From positions 2,914,001 to 2,978,000 of the forward strand of contig NZ_CP107945.1 in NCBI RefSeq assembly GCF_036057275.1: a DNA stretch of 64,000 bases, written 5' to 3'. Positions 48,740 through 58,632 of this stretch are shown here, piece by piece. The number at the start of each line of letters is the position of its first letter. Within the stretch, counting starts at the first letter, position 1. The notes under the pieces were generated by a model that worked only from the letters and a program-made list of their open reading frames with translations, had not been told where the DNA came from and ran no database searches. A program made the position numbers and the translations under genes. The DNA comes from Streptomyces sp. NBC_00390 (GTDB taxonomy: Bacteria > Actinomycetota > Actinomycetes > Streptomycetales > Streptomycetaceae).

Positions 48740-51142
48740 CTATGCGGTCAGCTCCTGGCGCAGCGCCTCGCGCAGCCTGGCGGCCCGCTCCGCCACCTCC
48801 GCGGGCCCCAGCTCGACCGCCTTGGTGCACCATCCCTGCCCCTCGGCCAGCTCCCCTCTGCGCGCCGCGAGCAGCGCGAGGCGCAGCGCTGCCCTGCCGT
48901 GACCCGCACGAGCGGCGCGGGTCCACCACAGGGCCGCCTCGCGCTCACTGCCCTCGCGGGCGAGCAGCAGTCCGAGGTTGAAGGCGCCGTTACGGCTGCC
49001 GGCCTCGGCGGCCTCCCGGTACCAGCGGGCGGCCTCCGTCATGTCGCCGCGGGCGGCAGCGAGCATCCCGACACGCACCTGGGCACGGCGGTGGCCCTGC
49101 ACGGCGGCGCGCTCGTACCACCCCTCGCACTCGCTCTTCTCCACCGTCGACTCGCCGAGCGCCGGCGGTCCGGGCGGCGGCTGACGGGCGTCGAGCACGG
49201 TGGCGAGGCGGAACGCCGCCTCGGCGCTGCCGCCGCCCGCCGCACACCGCAGATGACGCTCGGCGCCCTGCTCGTCACCGTCCCTGAGCAGGGCGATGCC
49301 GACCTGGAGCGCGGCCTCGGTGTGACCGGCGGCCGCGGCCCGCCGGTACCACGACAGGGCGGTGCGGTCGTCGTCGCGGCCGACGTGGAGGATGCCCAGG
49401 TTGAAGGCGGCGTCGACACTGCCGGCCTCGGCGGCCTTGGAGAACCAGGGCTCGGCGCCGGTCGCGTCCCCGGCCTGCAGGAGCAGTACGGCGAGCGCGT
49501 TGGCGGCCTCGCGGTGCCCGGCGTAGGCGGCTCGGCGGTACCACTGCTCGGCCTGGGCCGTGCGGTCCTGGGCGGCACACAGCAAACCGAGGTTGTAGGC
49601 GCCGTTCACGTCTCCCGCGTCCATGGCGGCGCGGTACCAGCGCTCGGCGGTCTGCTGCTCACCGCGTGCGGCGTGCAGCGCGCCGAGCGCGTTGGCGGCG
49701 TTGCCGTCACCGTCCTGGGCAGCGCGAAGCCACCACACGGCGGCGCTCTCCTCGTCACCCGCGTCGCGCAGCAGGAAACCGAGCGCACAGGCGGCCCGGG
49801 CCTCGCCGTCCTTGGCGGCGGTGAGATACCAGCGCCCGGCCTCCTTCAGTTCGCCGCGCTTCTCGAGAATGGCCCCGAGGTACAGGGCCGCACGGCGGTG
49901 GCCACGGGCGGCGGCCTGCCGGTACCACTGCTCGGCCTCGTCGAGCAGGGACAGCTCTGCGCCCGCGGTCTCATCACCGGCCTGCTCCTGCGGCGGCGTA
50001 CCGGAGTCACGCTCGCGCGCACCGTCCCCATGGACGGACGCGCCGCCGGCCTCTGCGCCCCGACGGGCCTGCCGGGCGGAAGCGTCCGGGCCGGTGCCGT
50101 CCCGCCCGGCCTGTCGCGCGGAAGCGTCCGGGCCCGTTTCGTCGCGGCGGGCCTCGCGCCCGGCGTCCGCCCGCCCGCCCGCACCCGATCGCGCCGCCCT
50201 GCCCGCACGGGCCTGGTCGCCGCCGTTCTGACCCGGCACAGCGGCACCTGGCCTGGCGGCGCCGGCAGAACGGTCCTGACGCAAGGCCCCCACGCGCCGG
50301 GCCGCGCCCGTTCCACCCGCGTCCGGCTCGACGGCATCCACGCCGCCACGGGGCCGGTGCGCAGCACCCGGCGGCCCGCTGGGGCCGTCGGTTCGGTCCG
50401 CTGCCCGCCCGGACGGGTGGGCGCTCTCGCCGCCCGCCTGGCGTGCGCGGTCGGCGGGGCCGCTCAGGTCCAGGCGACCTGCGCCCTCCCCGCCCCGGGC
50501 CCGGGCCGCCGCCAGGCGTTCCAGAGTGCGGGCGAGGCGGTACTCGGCCTCGCGATGGCCCTGCTCGGCGGCGGTACGCAGCCAGCGCTCCGCGCCGGAG
50601 TCGCTGCGGTGTTCCAGAAGGTCGGCGAGGGCGTACGCCCCCAGTGCGTGGCCCTGCTCGGCCGACTGGCGCAGCCAGTACTCGGCCCCGGGCTCGTCGC
50701 CGCGCTCGCGGAAATGCCGTCCCAGGGCGTGCGCCGCGGCGGCGGAACCGGCGACGGCGGCGATGCGCCACCATCCGGCCGCCTCGTCTGCGTATCCGCG
50801 CTGATGGAGGAGGACACCCAGGTTGTTCGCAGCGGCACGGTCTCCGTCAGCGGTGGCACCGCGCAGATAGGGCTCGGCGCCGTCAAGGTCTCCGCGGCGC
50901 AGCAGCAGCGCACCGAGCACGCTCATCGACGCCGTGTCGCCGTTGTCGGCTGCGCGCCGGTGCCGCGCCTCGGCCCCGGCGGTCTCCACCGCATCGGTGC
51001 CCGCCGCGCCGGCCCCTTCCAACGCGCTGTCAACGTTGTCGACGCGTCCGGCCGCACTGCTCGCGTCCGGCGCATCCTCCGTATGCGGCCGTACAAACCG
51101 CCCTGTTTCCAACAGTGTTGCCCTGTCCCCCATAGATTCCAT
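48740..51142 (-). CDS. Large Sel1/TPR-repeat protein
   Basis: 800 aa. About fourteen Sel1-like repeats with the pattern A..WYR.AA..G...A...LG.L (for example AEQWYRRAAYAGHREAANAL) form two blocks, residues 50-205 and 400-790. They are separated by some 190 disordered residues rich in Arg, Ala, Gly and Asp that contain a duplicated TGPDASARQAGRD segment. No signal peptide. Sel1 proteins are usually scaffolds; no partner is indicated. ATG at 51142 follows AGGTGG. The gene lies between two identical initiator tRNA genes on the same strand. Confidence 0.85.
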   Translation of the reverse strand: MESMGDRATLLETGRFVRPHTEDAPDASSAAGRVDNVDSALEGAGAAGTDAVETAGAEARHRRAADNGDTASMSVLGALLLRRGDLDGAEPYLRGATADGDRAAANNLGVLLHQRGYADEAAGWWRIAAVAGSAAAAHALGRHFRERGDEPGAEYWLRQSAEQGHALGAYALADLLEHRSDSGAERWLRTAAEQGHREAEYRLARTLERLAAARARGGEGAGRLDLSGPADRARQAGGESAHPSGRAADRTDGPSGPPGAAHRPRGGVDAVEPDAGGTGAARRVGALRQDRSAGAARPGAAVPGQNGGDQARAGRAARSGAGGRADAGREARRDETGPDASARQAGRDGTGPDASARQARRGAEAGGASVHGDGARERDSGTPPQEQAGDETAGAELSLLDEAEQWYRQAAARGHRRAALYLGAILEKRGELKEAGRWYLTAAKDGEARAACALGFLLRDAGDEESAAVWWLRAAQDGDGNAANALGALHAARGEQQTAERWYRAAMDAGDVNGAYNLGLLCAAQDRTAQAEQWYRRAAYAGHREAANALAVLLLQAGDATGAEPWFSKAAEAGSVDAAFNLGILHVGRDDDRTALSWYRRAAAAGHTEAALQVGIALLRDGDEQGAERHLRCAAGGGSAEAAFRLATVLDARQPPPGPPALGESTVEKSECEGWYERAAVQGHRRAQVRVGMLAAARGDMTEAARWYREAAEAGSRNGAFNLGLLLAREGSEREAALWWTRAARAGHGRAALRLALLAARRGELAEGQGWCTKAVELGPAEVAERAARLREALRQELTA

Positions 51143-51348
51143 CGTCGCACCACCTGCAACCCGCGTACACCTGGTATACCGCGACCAGTGAGGTCACTTC
51201 AGCGTTTTGTCGACATGCCCACAGAACGACAAGTCAAACACGTCGGCTCTCAACACGCGTCATCCGGCACGCACTTCACCCCACAAGCCACACGGAAGTG
51301 ACCCCTACGACATCGGACCGTACGAAAAGGGCAACGAAAGACAGCACG

Positions 51349-51384
51349 AAGAGGGCCCGGATCCTGATGGATCCGGGCCCTCTT
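51349..51384 (-). terminator. Terminator of the second initiator tRNA gene
   Basis: AAGAGGGCCCGGATCC / GGATCCGGGCCCTCTT, 16-bp arms, 7 bp after the tRNA 3' end. Confidence 0.9.
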
Positions 51385-51390
51385 CTTCGA

Positions 51391-51465
51391 GTAGCGGGGA
51401 CAGGATTTGAACCTGCGACCTCTGGGTTATGAGCCCAGCGAGCTACCGAGCTGCTCCACCCCGCG
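51391..51465 (-). tRNA. Initiator tRNA-fMet (CAT), copy 2
   Basis: Same 75-nt sequence as 48596-48670, including the C1-U72 mismatch and CTCATAA anticodon loop. Flanking sequences differ except for the related terminator core. Confidence 0.97.
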
Positions 51466-51507
51466 TCGTTGTGATGCAACCGTACCACGACGCGGGGTGG
51501 CCCCTGT

Positions 51508-54414
51508 TCAGTCCCCTTCCGCCGGCGGCTTGGAGTCGGACGCGGCCGTCTGCGCTTCGGCCGCGCGCTGCAGTGCCGCCTCCAGGTCCGCCTGTGCCTT
51601 GCCGTACGCGACCCAGTCCACCGGCTGCTTGTTCAGCGCCGCCTTGGACGCGTCGTACGCCTCCTGGGCGTCCGCGATGGCTGCCTTGAGCGCAGCGTCC
51701 CCTGTCGCCGGCGGGGGCTTGGTGGTGCCGTCGCCCGGTGGCGTGGTCGGCGGCGTCGGTTCCGCGCCTTCCACGCCGAAGACCTGGCTGAGGGCGTCGC
51801 TCAGGCTGTCGCCGAAGCCGATCTTCTCGCCGTAGACGACCGCCACCTTGCTCAGCAGCGGGTACTCCGAGCCGCGGCCCTGGGCGTAGATCGGTTCGAC
51901 GTACAGGAATCCCTTGTCCAGCGGAACCGTCAGCAGATTGCCGTACTTGATGGTCGAGTCGGCGCCCTTGAGGTCACGGACGAAGTTGGCCACCGGCCGG
52001 TACTGGTTGAGCCTGTTCTGGACCTGCTCGGGGCCGTCCACCTTGTCGTCGGTCACCCGCATCAGGCGGATCTTGCCGTACTCGGCGCTGTTCGCATCGG
52101 CGTCGACCGCCATGAAGGCACGGAGGTTGGGCCGTCCACTGGGGGTGAACGTCGTCGTCAGCGAGAACTGCTGCGCGCTCTGGCCCGGCAGCTTCATCGA
52201 CAGGTAGTACGGCGGAACCGCCTGGTTGTCCGTCTGCCGGGTCGGGTCGTGCGGCACCTGCCAGGCGTCACTCGCGTTGTAGAACTGGTCGGGCTGGGTG
52301 ACGTGGTACAGGCTGAGCAGCTCGCGCTGCACCTTGAACATGTCCTGCGGGTAGCGCAGATGGGACTTCAGTTCGGCCGGGATCTCGCTCTTGGCCTTGA
52401 CCGTGCCCGGGAACGCCTTCTTCCAGGTCTTCAGGACCGGGTCCTTGTCGTCCCATTCGTACAGGGTGACGGTGCCGTCGTAGGCATCGACCGTGGCCTT
52501 CACCGAGTTACGGATGTAGTTGACCTGGTTCTGCTGGGCGACCACGGCACGCTGCCGGTCGGTCAGCGAGTCGGCGGTGGTGGATCCCAGCGTCGTACGC
52601 GAGGCGTACGGATAGCCGTTCGTCGTCGTGTAGGCGTCGACGACCCACTGGATGCGCTTGCCCACCACTGCCGGGTACGCGTCACCGTCGATGGTCAGCC
52701 ACGGGGCGACCGCCTCGACGCGCTCCTTGGGCGTGCGGTTGTAGAGGATCTTCGAACCCTCGCCGATGGCACCCGAGTACAGGATCTGCGGCTCGCTGAG
52801 GGCGACCGCGTACGCGGCGCGGTTGAGCGGGCCGGAGAGGTCGATGCCGCCCTTGCCCTTGTAGCTCGTGGTGACCTGACCGCCGCCGTCCTCCTCGTAG
52901 TCGAGCTCTTTCTGGGGCCCTCCGACGATCGAGTACTGGGAGGTCTTCTCGCCGTAGTAGATCCGCTGTTCGTAGTCCCCGAGACTGCCCTTGGACGGCA
53001 GGCCCGACTCGGTGAAGTCGGGGGCGCCGGAGGTGCCCGCTGCGGTGCCGGTGCCCTTGGCCGCGACCGCGCCGTAGCCGTGGGTGTACGTGAAGTGGTC
53101 GTTGATCCAGTTGCGCTTGTCGACCCCGGCGAGATTCAGCTCACGCAGACCGATGACGGTGTCCTGGCCCTTGTAGCGGTCGACGTCGAGAGTCTGCGGG
53201 AACTGGTAGTACTTCCGCTCCTGCTCCAGCTGCTGGAAGGTGGGCGAGACGATGTTGGGGTCGTTTATCCGGTAGCTGGCGGCCGAGGCGGCGTCCTTGC
53301 GCTGCTGCTCGCTCGCCTTGAGCTCGCCCGTGCCCGAGTAGTCGGTGGGCTTGACGGAGTCGATGCCGTACGCCTTGCGGGTCGCCTCGATGTTCTTCCG
53401 GATGTACTCGGCTTCCTTGGCCTGCTCGTTCGGCTGGACCTGGAACTTCTGCACGATCGCCGGGTAGAGGCCGCCGATCAGAATGGCCGAGAGCACCATC
53501 AGGCCGAAGCCGATCACCGGCAGCTGCCAGGTGCGGCGCCACAGCGTCGCGAAGAACAGCACCGCGCAGATGATCGCGATGCAGAAGAGGATCGTCTTCG
53601 CCGGCAGGTACGCGTTCGCGTCCACGTACCGCAGACCGGTCCAGTTGCTGGTCGCCTTGAAGTCACTGGACTTCACCGCGAGCCCGTACCGGTCGAGCCA
53701 GTAGGCAACGGCCTTGAGCGAGACGAAGACACCCAGCAGCACCGACAGGTGGCCGGTGGCCGCGGCGGTCGCACGGGCGCCGGGGCTCGTGATACGCAGC
53801 CCGCCGTACAGATAGTGGGTCAGTGCGGCGGCGATCAGCGACAGCACGGCGGCCGCGAAGCCGAAGCCGAGCAGGAACCGGTACCAGGGCAGGTCGAAGG
53901 CGAAGAACGACACGTCCATCTGGAACTGCGGGTCCTTCTGTCCGAAGGACACGCCGTTGACCCACATCAGCCAGGTCCGCCACTGGCTGGTGGCGGAGGC
54001 GCCGGCGATCAGCCCCACCAGCGCCGTGATCGCGAGAAGCACCCACTTCTTGTACGGGGCGACGCCCATGCGATAGCGGTCGAGGCTCTGCTGCTCCAGC
54101 GACATCGCGCTGAGCGGCGGGCGCAGCCGGTGGGCCAGCCAGATGTTCACCCCCACCGCAGCGGCCATCAGCAGACCGAAGACGGCGAAGAGGCCGATCT
54201 TGGTCCACAGAGTGGTGGTGAAGACGGAGGAGTAGTTGACGGAGCGGTACCAGAGCCAGTCGGTCCAGAACCCGGAGAACATGACGAACACCATGGCCAG
54301 CGCGGCCAGGACGCCCAGCGTCATGAGCAGGGTGCGGACACGCCGGGAGGGCCGGCCTACTCTCATCCGTGGCCCGGTCGGGCCTCCGCCGCGGTCCGGC
54401 ATCTGGAAAGCCAA
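51508..54414 (-). CDS. UPF0182 family integral membrane protein
   Basis: 968 aa. Seven or so membrane helices occupy residues 20-340 ([40 protein letters not shown], and others). A large extracytoplasmic domain follows, ending in an acidic tail ([11 protein letters not shown]). The TTG at 54414 ([11 protein letters not shown]) has GAGGTG six bases upstream and matches the family start I recall; ATG at 54402 is the alternative. The function is unknown. It is divergent from the PPA1309 gene. Confidence 0.92.
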   Translation of the reverse strand: MAFQMPDRGGGPTGPRMRVGRPSRRVRTLLMTLGVLAALAMVFVMFSGFWTDWLWYRSVNYSSVFTTTLWTKIGLFAVFGLLMAAAVGVNIWLAHRLRPPLSAMSLEQQSLDRYRMGVAPYKKWVLLAITALVGLIAGASATSQWRTWLMWVNGVSFGQKDPQFQMDVSFFAFDLPWYRFLLGFGFAAAVLSLIAAALTHYLYGGLRITSPGARATAAATGHLSVLLGVFVSLKAVAYWLDRYGLAVKSSDFKATSNWTGLRYVDANAYLPAKTILFCIAIICAVLFFATLWRRTWQLPVIGFGLMVLSAILIGGLYPAIVQKFQVQPNEQAKEAEYIRKNIEATRKAYGIDSVKPTDYSGTGELKASEQQRKDAASAASYRINDPNIVSPTFQQLEQERKYYQFPQTLDVDRYKGQDTVIGLRELNLAGVDKRNWINDHFTYTHGYGAVAAKGTGTAAGTSGAPDFTESGLPSKGSLGDYEQRIYYGEKTSQYSIVGGPQKELDYEEDGGGQVTTSYKGKGGIDLSGPLNRAAYAVALSEPQILYSGAIGEGSKILYNRTPKERVEAVAPWLTIDGDAYPAVVGKRIQWVVDAYTTTNGYPYASRTTLGSTTADSLTDRQRAVVAQQNQVNYIRNSVKATVDAYDGTVTLYEWDDKDPVLKTWKKAFPGTVKAKSEIPAELKSHLRYPQDMFKVQRELLSLYHVTQPDQFYNASDAWQVPHDPTRQTDNQAVPPYYLSMKLPGQSAQQFSLTTTFTPSGRPNLRAFMAVDADANSAEYGKIRLMRVTDDKVDGPEQVQNRLNQYRPVANFVRDLKGADSTIKYGNLLTVPLDKGFLYVEPIYAQGRGSEYPLLSKVAVVYGEKIGFGDSLSDALSQVFGVEGAEPTPPTTPPGDGTTKPPPATGDAALKAAIADAQEAYDASKAALNKQPVDWVAYGKAQADLEAALQRAAEAQTAASDSKPPAEGD

Positions 54415-54538
54415 CGTGCGCACCTCGAACTTCGCTGTCGTGTGAATCGGGCCCCGCGATCGTAGAGCCCACTCATCCAACTTGCTGAGGCTTTACCTAG
54501 TTCCCGTCCCGGGCCCGGAAGGAGGCAGGATATTGCCC

Positions 54539-55096
54539 ATGTCCAACGTTTCTTCCTCCGGCCCCCCGATGGCCGCGAGCCCGCTCACCCGCGCCGTGCT
54601 CGAGATCGACGAGTACGCCTCCGGACTCGGCTGGGACCAGCCCGCACGGCTCTTCGCGCTCGTCGACACCGCCAAACTGCGCACCCAGGAGCCGGGGCTC
54701 GCCGCCCAGCTCGGTCTTGACGGGGGTGAAGCGGCCGCGCCGCTCACCCCGGTCGAGCAGGACGAGATCCCGGCCGGCACCGCGCTGGACGAGTTTCTCG
54801 GCACGATCGCCTGGCCCGACGCGGTGGCCGGCTGCGCCCTGACGGTCGAGCGGCTGATGCTGCCGCCGTCCGCGGAGAGCTCGGTTCCCGACGGCCTCGA
54901 CGAGGCGGCCCTGGCCAAGTGGGTCGCCCGTCATCCGGACCGGCAGGAGGTCCGGATGACCGTGGCCGTGCTGCGGGACGGTGCGCGTGAGTCGGCGCTG
55001 CGGCTGCGGGAGAAAGACTCCCCGAACGAGGTCCTCACCGGTGCCGATCTGGTTCCGGGCCTGGCGGAGGCTCTGACGGCGACGTTCGAGGCGTAG
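54539..55096 (+). CDS. PPA1309 family protein
   Basis: 185 aa. Compact actinobacterial family: LTRAVLEIDEYASGLGWDQPARLFALVDTA (in two parts) near the N-terminus, then WPDAVAGCALTVERLMLPP and HPDRQEVRMTVAVLRDGARE. The pairing with a divergent UPF0182 gene is conserved in Streptomyces as I recall. GGAGG lies 13 bp upstream of the ATG; a TTG six bases earlier is possible. Confidence 0.9.
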   Translation: MSNVSSSGPPMAASPLTRAVLEIDEYASGLGWDQPARLFALVDTAKLRTQEPGLAAQLGLDGGEAAAPLTPVEQDEIPAGTALDEFLGTIAWPDAVAGCALTVERLMLPPSAESSVPDGLDEAALAKWVARHPDRQEVRMTVAVLRDGARESALRLREKDSPNEVLTGADLVPGLAEALTATFEA

Positions 55097-55145
55097 CTCA
55101 GCGGCGCGGGGCGCAGCTTCCGGACCGATACCGGGAGCGGCGCCT

Positions 55146-55194
55146 CGTGCCGTGCCGTGCCCCGCTGCAGCTGTGCTGTGCTGTGCTGTGCTGT
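55146..55194 (+). repeat. Pentanucleotide microsatellites
   Basis: CGTGC repeated three times (55146-55160), then CTGTG repeated four times plus a partial unit (55171-55194), ending at the stop codon of the PDZ protease gene. Confidence 0.85.
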
Positions 55195-56285
55195 CAGCTT
55201 GCGGAACAGGCGGGCAGGCCGGAGAGGTCGCCCGAGCGGATCTTCGCCAGGGACGTGGCGGCATCGCCGATGGTGTCGACCTTCACCAGCTTCAGGCCGT
55301 CCGGCACGTCCGATGCGGCCGCCGCGCAGTTGTCCTTCGGCGTCAGGAAATACTCCGCGCCGGCGTTGCGCGCGCCCACCAGCTTCATACGGATGCCGCC
55401 GATCGGCCCGACCTTGCCGTTCTCGTCGATCGTGCCGGTGCCGGCCACGAACTTGCCGCCCGTCATCCGGTCCGGGGTGAGCTTGTCGACGATGCCGAGG
55501 GCGAACATCAGACCCGCGCTGGGGCCACCGACATCGGCCAGGTTGATGTCGATACCGAAGGGGAATGTGTGGTCGGTCCCGGCCTGGATGCCGACGATCG
55601 CCCGGCTCTTCCCGCCGCCCGCCTTCACCGTGGTGATCGTGACCTTCTCGGTGCCCTTGGGCTCCTTGCCCGCCTTCTCGGCTGCCGCCGCGTCGTCCGC
55701 GGGGACGACCGTGAAGACGACGTTCTCGCCGGGCTTGTGCTTGACGACGAGCTTCGCGACGTCCTCCGGCGCCTTGACGGCCGTGCCGTCCACGGCGCGG
55801 ATGACATCGCCCGCGTGCAGCTTGTTCTCCGCAGGCGTGTCCTTGACGACGGAGGCGACGACGACCCGCGACTGCACGGGGATCTTCAGCTGCCGCAGGG
55901 CCGCGACCTTGGCGCTCTCCTGGGACTGGCTGAATTCCTCGGCGTTCTCCTGGGTCGACTGCTCTTCGGTCTTGCCGTTCGGGTAGAGCGTGTCGTGCGG
56001 GACCACCACGTTGTCGTGTGCCAGCCAGCCGTAGACCGCTTCGACCAGGTTCATCCGGTAGTCCGCCCCGGTGACCCGGACGGTCGTCATGTTGAGGTTC
56101 CCGGAGGTGGGATAGGTCTTGCGGCCGGAGATCTTGAGCACCGGCTCACCGCCCGCGGCCCCCAGGGTGTTCACCGTCGGCCCGGGCGACATCTCCGAGT
56201 ACGGCACGGGGAAGAAAACCCCTGCGCAGAGCAGCGCGATGAAGATGAGCGTGGAGGCGAGCATCGTCGCAGTGCGGCGTGGCAT
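55194..56285 (-). CDS. PDZ/Lon-like membrane-anchored serine protease (YlbL-like)
   Basis: 363 aa. One N-terminal membrane anchor (TMLASTLIFIALLCAGVFF) is followed by an extracytoplasmic region with a PDZ domain at about 145-220 (VVASVVKDTPAENKLHAGDV) and a C-terminal Lon-type S16 domain. The catalytic Ser is in VGGPSAGLMFAL and the dyad Lys in IGGIRMKLVGA. It probably degrades or processes envelope proteins. It is read toward the microsatellite. Confidence 0.9.
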   Translation of the reverse strand: MPRRTATMLASTLIFIALLCAGVFFPVPYSEMSPGPTVNTLGAAGGEPVLKISGRKTYPTSGNLNMTTVRVTGADYRMNLVEAVYGWLAHDNVVVPHDTLYPNGKTEEQSTQENAEEFSQSQESAKVAALRQLKIPVQSRVVVASVVKDTPAENKLHAGDVIRAVDGTAVKAPEDVAKLVVKHKPGENVVFTVVPADDAAAAEKAGKEPKGTEKVTITTVKAGGGKSRAIVGIQAGTDHTFPFGIDINLADVGGPSAGLMFALGIVDKLTPDRMTGGKFVAGTGTIDENGKVGPIGGIRMKLVGARNAGAEYFLTPKDNCAAAASDVPDGLKLVKVDTIGDAATSLAKIRSGDLSGLPACSAS

Positions 56286-56378
56286 GGAACGACAGTACGG
56301 GACGGGCCTGTAGGCGCACCGTCGGGGCCGGTCCGTACGGGGGCTGCGGAAGGCGGTGACGTCGGCGCGCGGTCGGCG

Positions 56379-56555
56379 TCAGTGATGGAGTGCGTCGGAG
56401 CCGGGGGCAGCCTTCTCCATCGCGTCACGGAAACGGGCATAACCGGCAAGCTCGGCCACGTCCCCGGCACTGCGGTTGCGCGAGGCCCAGCTCGCCCATA
56501 TCGCAGCGCCTATGACGGCGAAGAGCGGAATCAGCAACCATGCCAGAACTGCCAT
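56379..56555 (-). CDS. Small single-pass membrane protein
   Basis: 58 aa, too short for a usual ORF cut-off. MAVLAWLLIPLFAVIGAAIW is a membrane helix, followed by a polar tail (DVAELAGYARFRDAMEKAAP). It has a good ribosome site (GGGAGG). Codon positions show the expected high third-position GC. Function unknown; it lies between the protease gene and moaE on the same strand. Confidence 0.8.
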   Translation of the reverse strand: MAVLAWLLIPLFAVIGAAIWASWASRNRSAGDVAELAGYARFRDAMEKAAPGSDALHH

Positions 56556-56695
56556 CGCGACCTCCCTACGTTCATGTGCAACCCGCCCGAGTGATCAGCA
56601 GATTAGCCACCCGCGAATTCAACGCTCATGGCAGGGCTGTGGTTACGCAAATCGGGGCGGATAGGGCCGTCCGGGTTGCGCTCAGGACGCGCGTG

Positions 56696-57157
56696 TCAGC
56701 AGGCGCCCACCCACTCCTCGGTGCCGTCCGAGAACTTCTGATGCTTCCAGATCGGCACCTCGTGCTTGAGGTCGTCGATCAGCTTCCGGCAAGCCTCGAA
56801 GGCCTCCCCCCGGTGCGGACAGGACACGGCGACGACAACGGCCAGGTCACCGACCCTCAGGTCACCCACACGGTGGACAGCGGCGAGGGCCCGGACCGGG
56901 TACTCCGCGGCAACCTTCTCCGCAATACGGCGCATCTCGGCCTCGGCCGTCGGATGGCACGAATAGCCGAGGGCGTCGACATCGGCACCTCCGTCGTGGT
57001 TGCGCACGGTGCCGACGAAGAGCGCGGTGCCGCCCGCGGCGTCGTCACCGACAGCCGCGAACACCTCGTCGAGGGAGAGCGGGGTCTCGCGGATCGCCAG
57101 CAGACGGATGGGGTCCTGCGCCGCCTGCTCACCGGGATGATCGTTGGTGCGTGCCAT
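56696..57157 (-). CDS. moaE: Molybdopterin synthase catalytic (large) subunit
   Basis: 153 aa. MoaE inserts sulfur from MoaD thiocarboxylate into precursor Z. Motifs are FVGTVRNHDGG, the HRVGDLRVGDLAVVVAV core, CPHRGEAFEACRKLID and the lysines of VPIWKHQ. ATG at 57157; no strong ribosome site is seen and 15 more codons are open upstream. No moaD gene is adjacent. Confidence 0.92.
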   Translation of the reverse strand: MARTNDHPGEQAAQDPIRLLAIRETPLSLDEVFAAVGDDAAGGTALFVGTVRNHDGGADVDALGYSCHPTAEAEMRRIAEKVAAEYPVRALAAVHRVGDLRVGDLAVVVAVSCPHRGEAFEACRKLIDDLKHEVPIWKHQKFSDGTEEWVGAC

Positions 57158-57292
57158 GCAGCCATCGTGCCGCACGCCCCCGACGACGCGAAATAGCCCC
57201 ATCGACCGGTCGGGGGCCGGTCGGCTTGGAGCCTTCTACAGTCCCGGCCCGCACGCCGACGGCCTCGTCGCCCCCGGCGCCTCCCCCCGGGA

Positions 57293-57319
57293 CCGGACCG
57301 GTCCGAGGAGCCGGTCCGG
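57293..57319 (-). terminator. Terminator after the epimerase gene
   Basis: CCGGACCGG / CCGGTCCGG with a nine-base loop, 10 bp after the stop. The remaining gap up to 57157 shows nothing else. Confidence 0.7.
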
Positions 57320-57329
57320 CGGGCAGGTC

Positions 57330-58442
57330 CTACAGGCGGCGCCGTGCCTTGCGGGCACGCCGCACCAGCGCTGCGGTGCCCAGAAGCGCGACCGTCGCCC
57401 CAGCGGCGCCCGCGGCAGTGGCGTCCTTGCGGCCCAGACGGCGGCCTGCGACCGTGTGCCGGCCCTCGACCTCCTCGAGCAGCGCGGCGAGTACCTCCTC
57501 GTTGGTCCACTGCGGCCGCCAGCCCGCGTCGTGCAGCCGGCTGACGCTGACCACCCAGGGATGCATCGTGTACGCGAGGTCTCCGGCCGGGGACGGGGTG
57601 AGCCCGATCCGGTGCAGCCTTGCCGCCGCCCCCAGGGCGACCGCCGACGGCAGCTCCATGCGGCGGATACCGCTGAGCTCCTCGATCTCCTCCTGCTCCA
57701 GCCAGCCGTCGCAGCCGACCGCGAGCTCGCCCTCGACCTTTTCCAGAGCGGCGTACTCCAGGGCGCTCACGAGGTCCTCGACATGGCAGAACTGCCAGGT
57801 GGGACGTGATCCCGCGACCACGAGCAGCCGCGGCGACTCGAAGTACCGGGTGAGCGCGGTGTCGGTGCCGCCCACCAGCACGGCGGGCCTTACCACCGTG
57901 ACGTTCAGACCCGGGTGCGCACGGGGCGCGCGGCGGGCCAGGCGTTCGACCTCCAGCAGGTCGCCGACGCCGGTGGCCTCCGCGGTGGCACGCAGCTCGG
58001 CGTCCTCCGAGAGCGGGATGTCGTTGTCGGGCAGCGCCCCGTAGACCATGGCCGACGTGCACAGGACGACCCGGTGGACCCCGGCGGCGGCCGCCGCGGT
58101 CAGGACCGTCTGGGTGCCCCGCACGTTGTAGGCGGTCCGTGCGGCGGGATCGGACTCGAGGTCGAGGTCGAGTGCGAGGTGCACGACCACATCGGCGCCG
58201 CGCAGCTTCTCCGCGATGGCCGGGTCCCGTACGTCGAGAATGTGCCACTGCGCCTCGGACACCTCACCGCGGCGCTCGTCGATCGCAATGACCTGCTTGA
58301 CCTCTCCGGACGCGGCAAGACGCCTCGTGAGCAGGTCGCCGACGCCCGTGGCGGCACCGGTGACCGCCACGACGGGGCCACGGCCGGCGGCAGCGGCTGA
58401 GTGGTTTCGCGCTGCGCGAACCTGCGGATCTGGGGAACTCAC
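57330..58442 (-). CDS. NAD(P)-dependent epimerase/dehydratase (extended SDR)
   Basis: 370 aa. The Rossmann nucleotide motif is VVAVTGAATGVGDLL, then HILDVRDPAIAEKLRGADVVVHLA, and a catalytic-region SAMVYG. A C-terminal hydrophobic stretch (AAGAAGATVALLGTAALVRRARKARRRL) may anchor it to the membrane. GTG at 58442 (SSPDPQVRAARN follows) has GGAG at the right distance. The substrate is unknown. It is divergent from the DUF2342 gene. Confidence 0.88.
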   Translation of the reverse strand: MSSPDPQVRAARNHSAAAAGRGPVVAVTGAATGVGDLLTRRLAASGEVKQVIAIDERRGEVSEAQWHILDVRDPAIAEKLRGADVVVHLALDLDLESDPAARTAYNVRGTQTVLTAAAAAGVHRVVLCTSAMVYGALPDNDIPLSEDAELRATAEATGVGDLLEVERLARRAPRAHPGLNVTVVRPAVLVGGTDTALTRYFESPRLLVVAGSRPTWQFCHVEDLVSALEYAALEKVEGELAVGCDGWLEQEEIEELSGIRRMELPSAVALGAAARLHRIGLTPSPAGDLAYTMHPWVVSVSRLHDAGWRPQWTNEEVLAALLEEVEGRHTVAGRRLGRKDATAAGAAGATVALLGTAALVRRARKARRRL

Positions 58443-58632
58443 CAGGCGTCTCCAGCGGTTGTCTTCAGTACGTAAGCGCATGACGTCTACGCACCAGGTG
58501 GCGTCCATCCTGCCGCAGGCCACGCCTCGGCGGAGCACCGAGCCCATAAGCGTCCCGGATGTCTACGCTGAGAGTGTTGTCAGGCAGTCGCCGCCGGCAG
58601 GACGCCGGTGGCCCTACGAGCCGAGGAAACCC

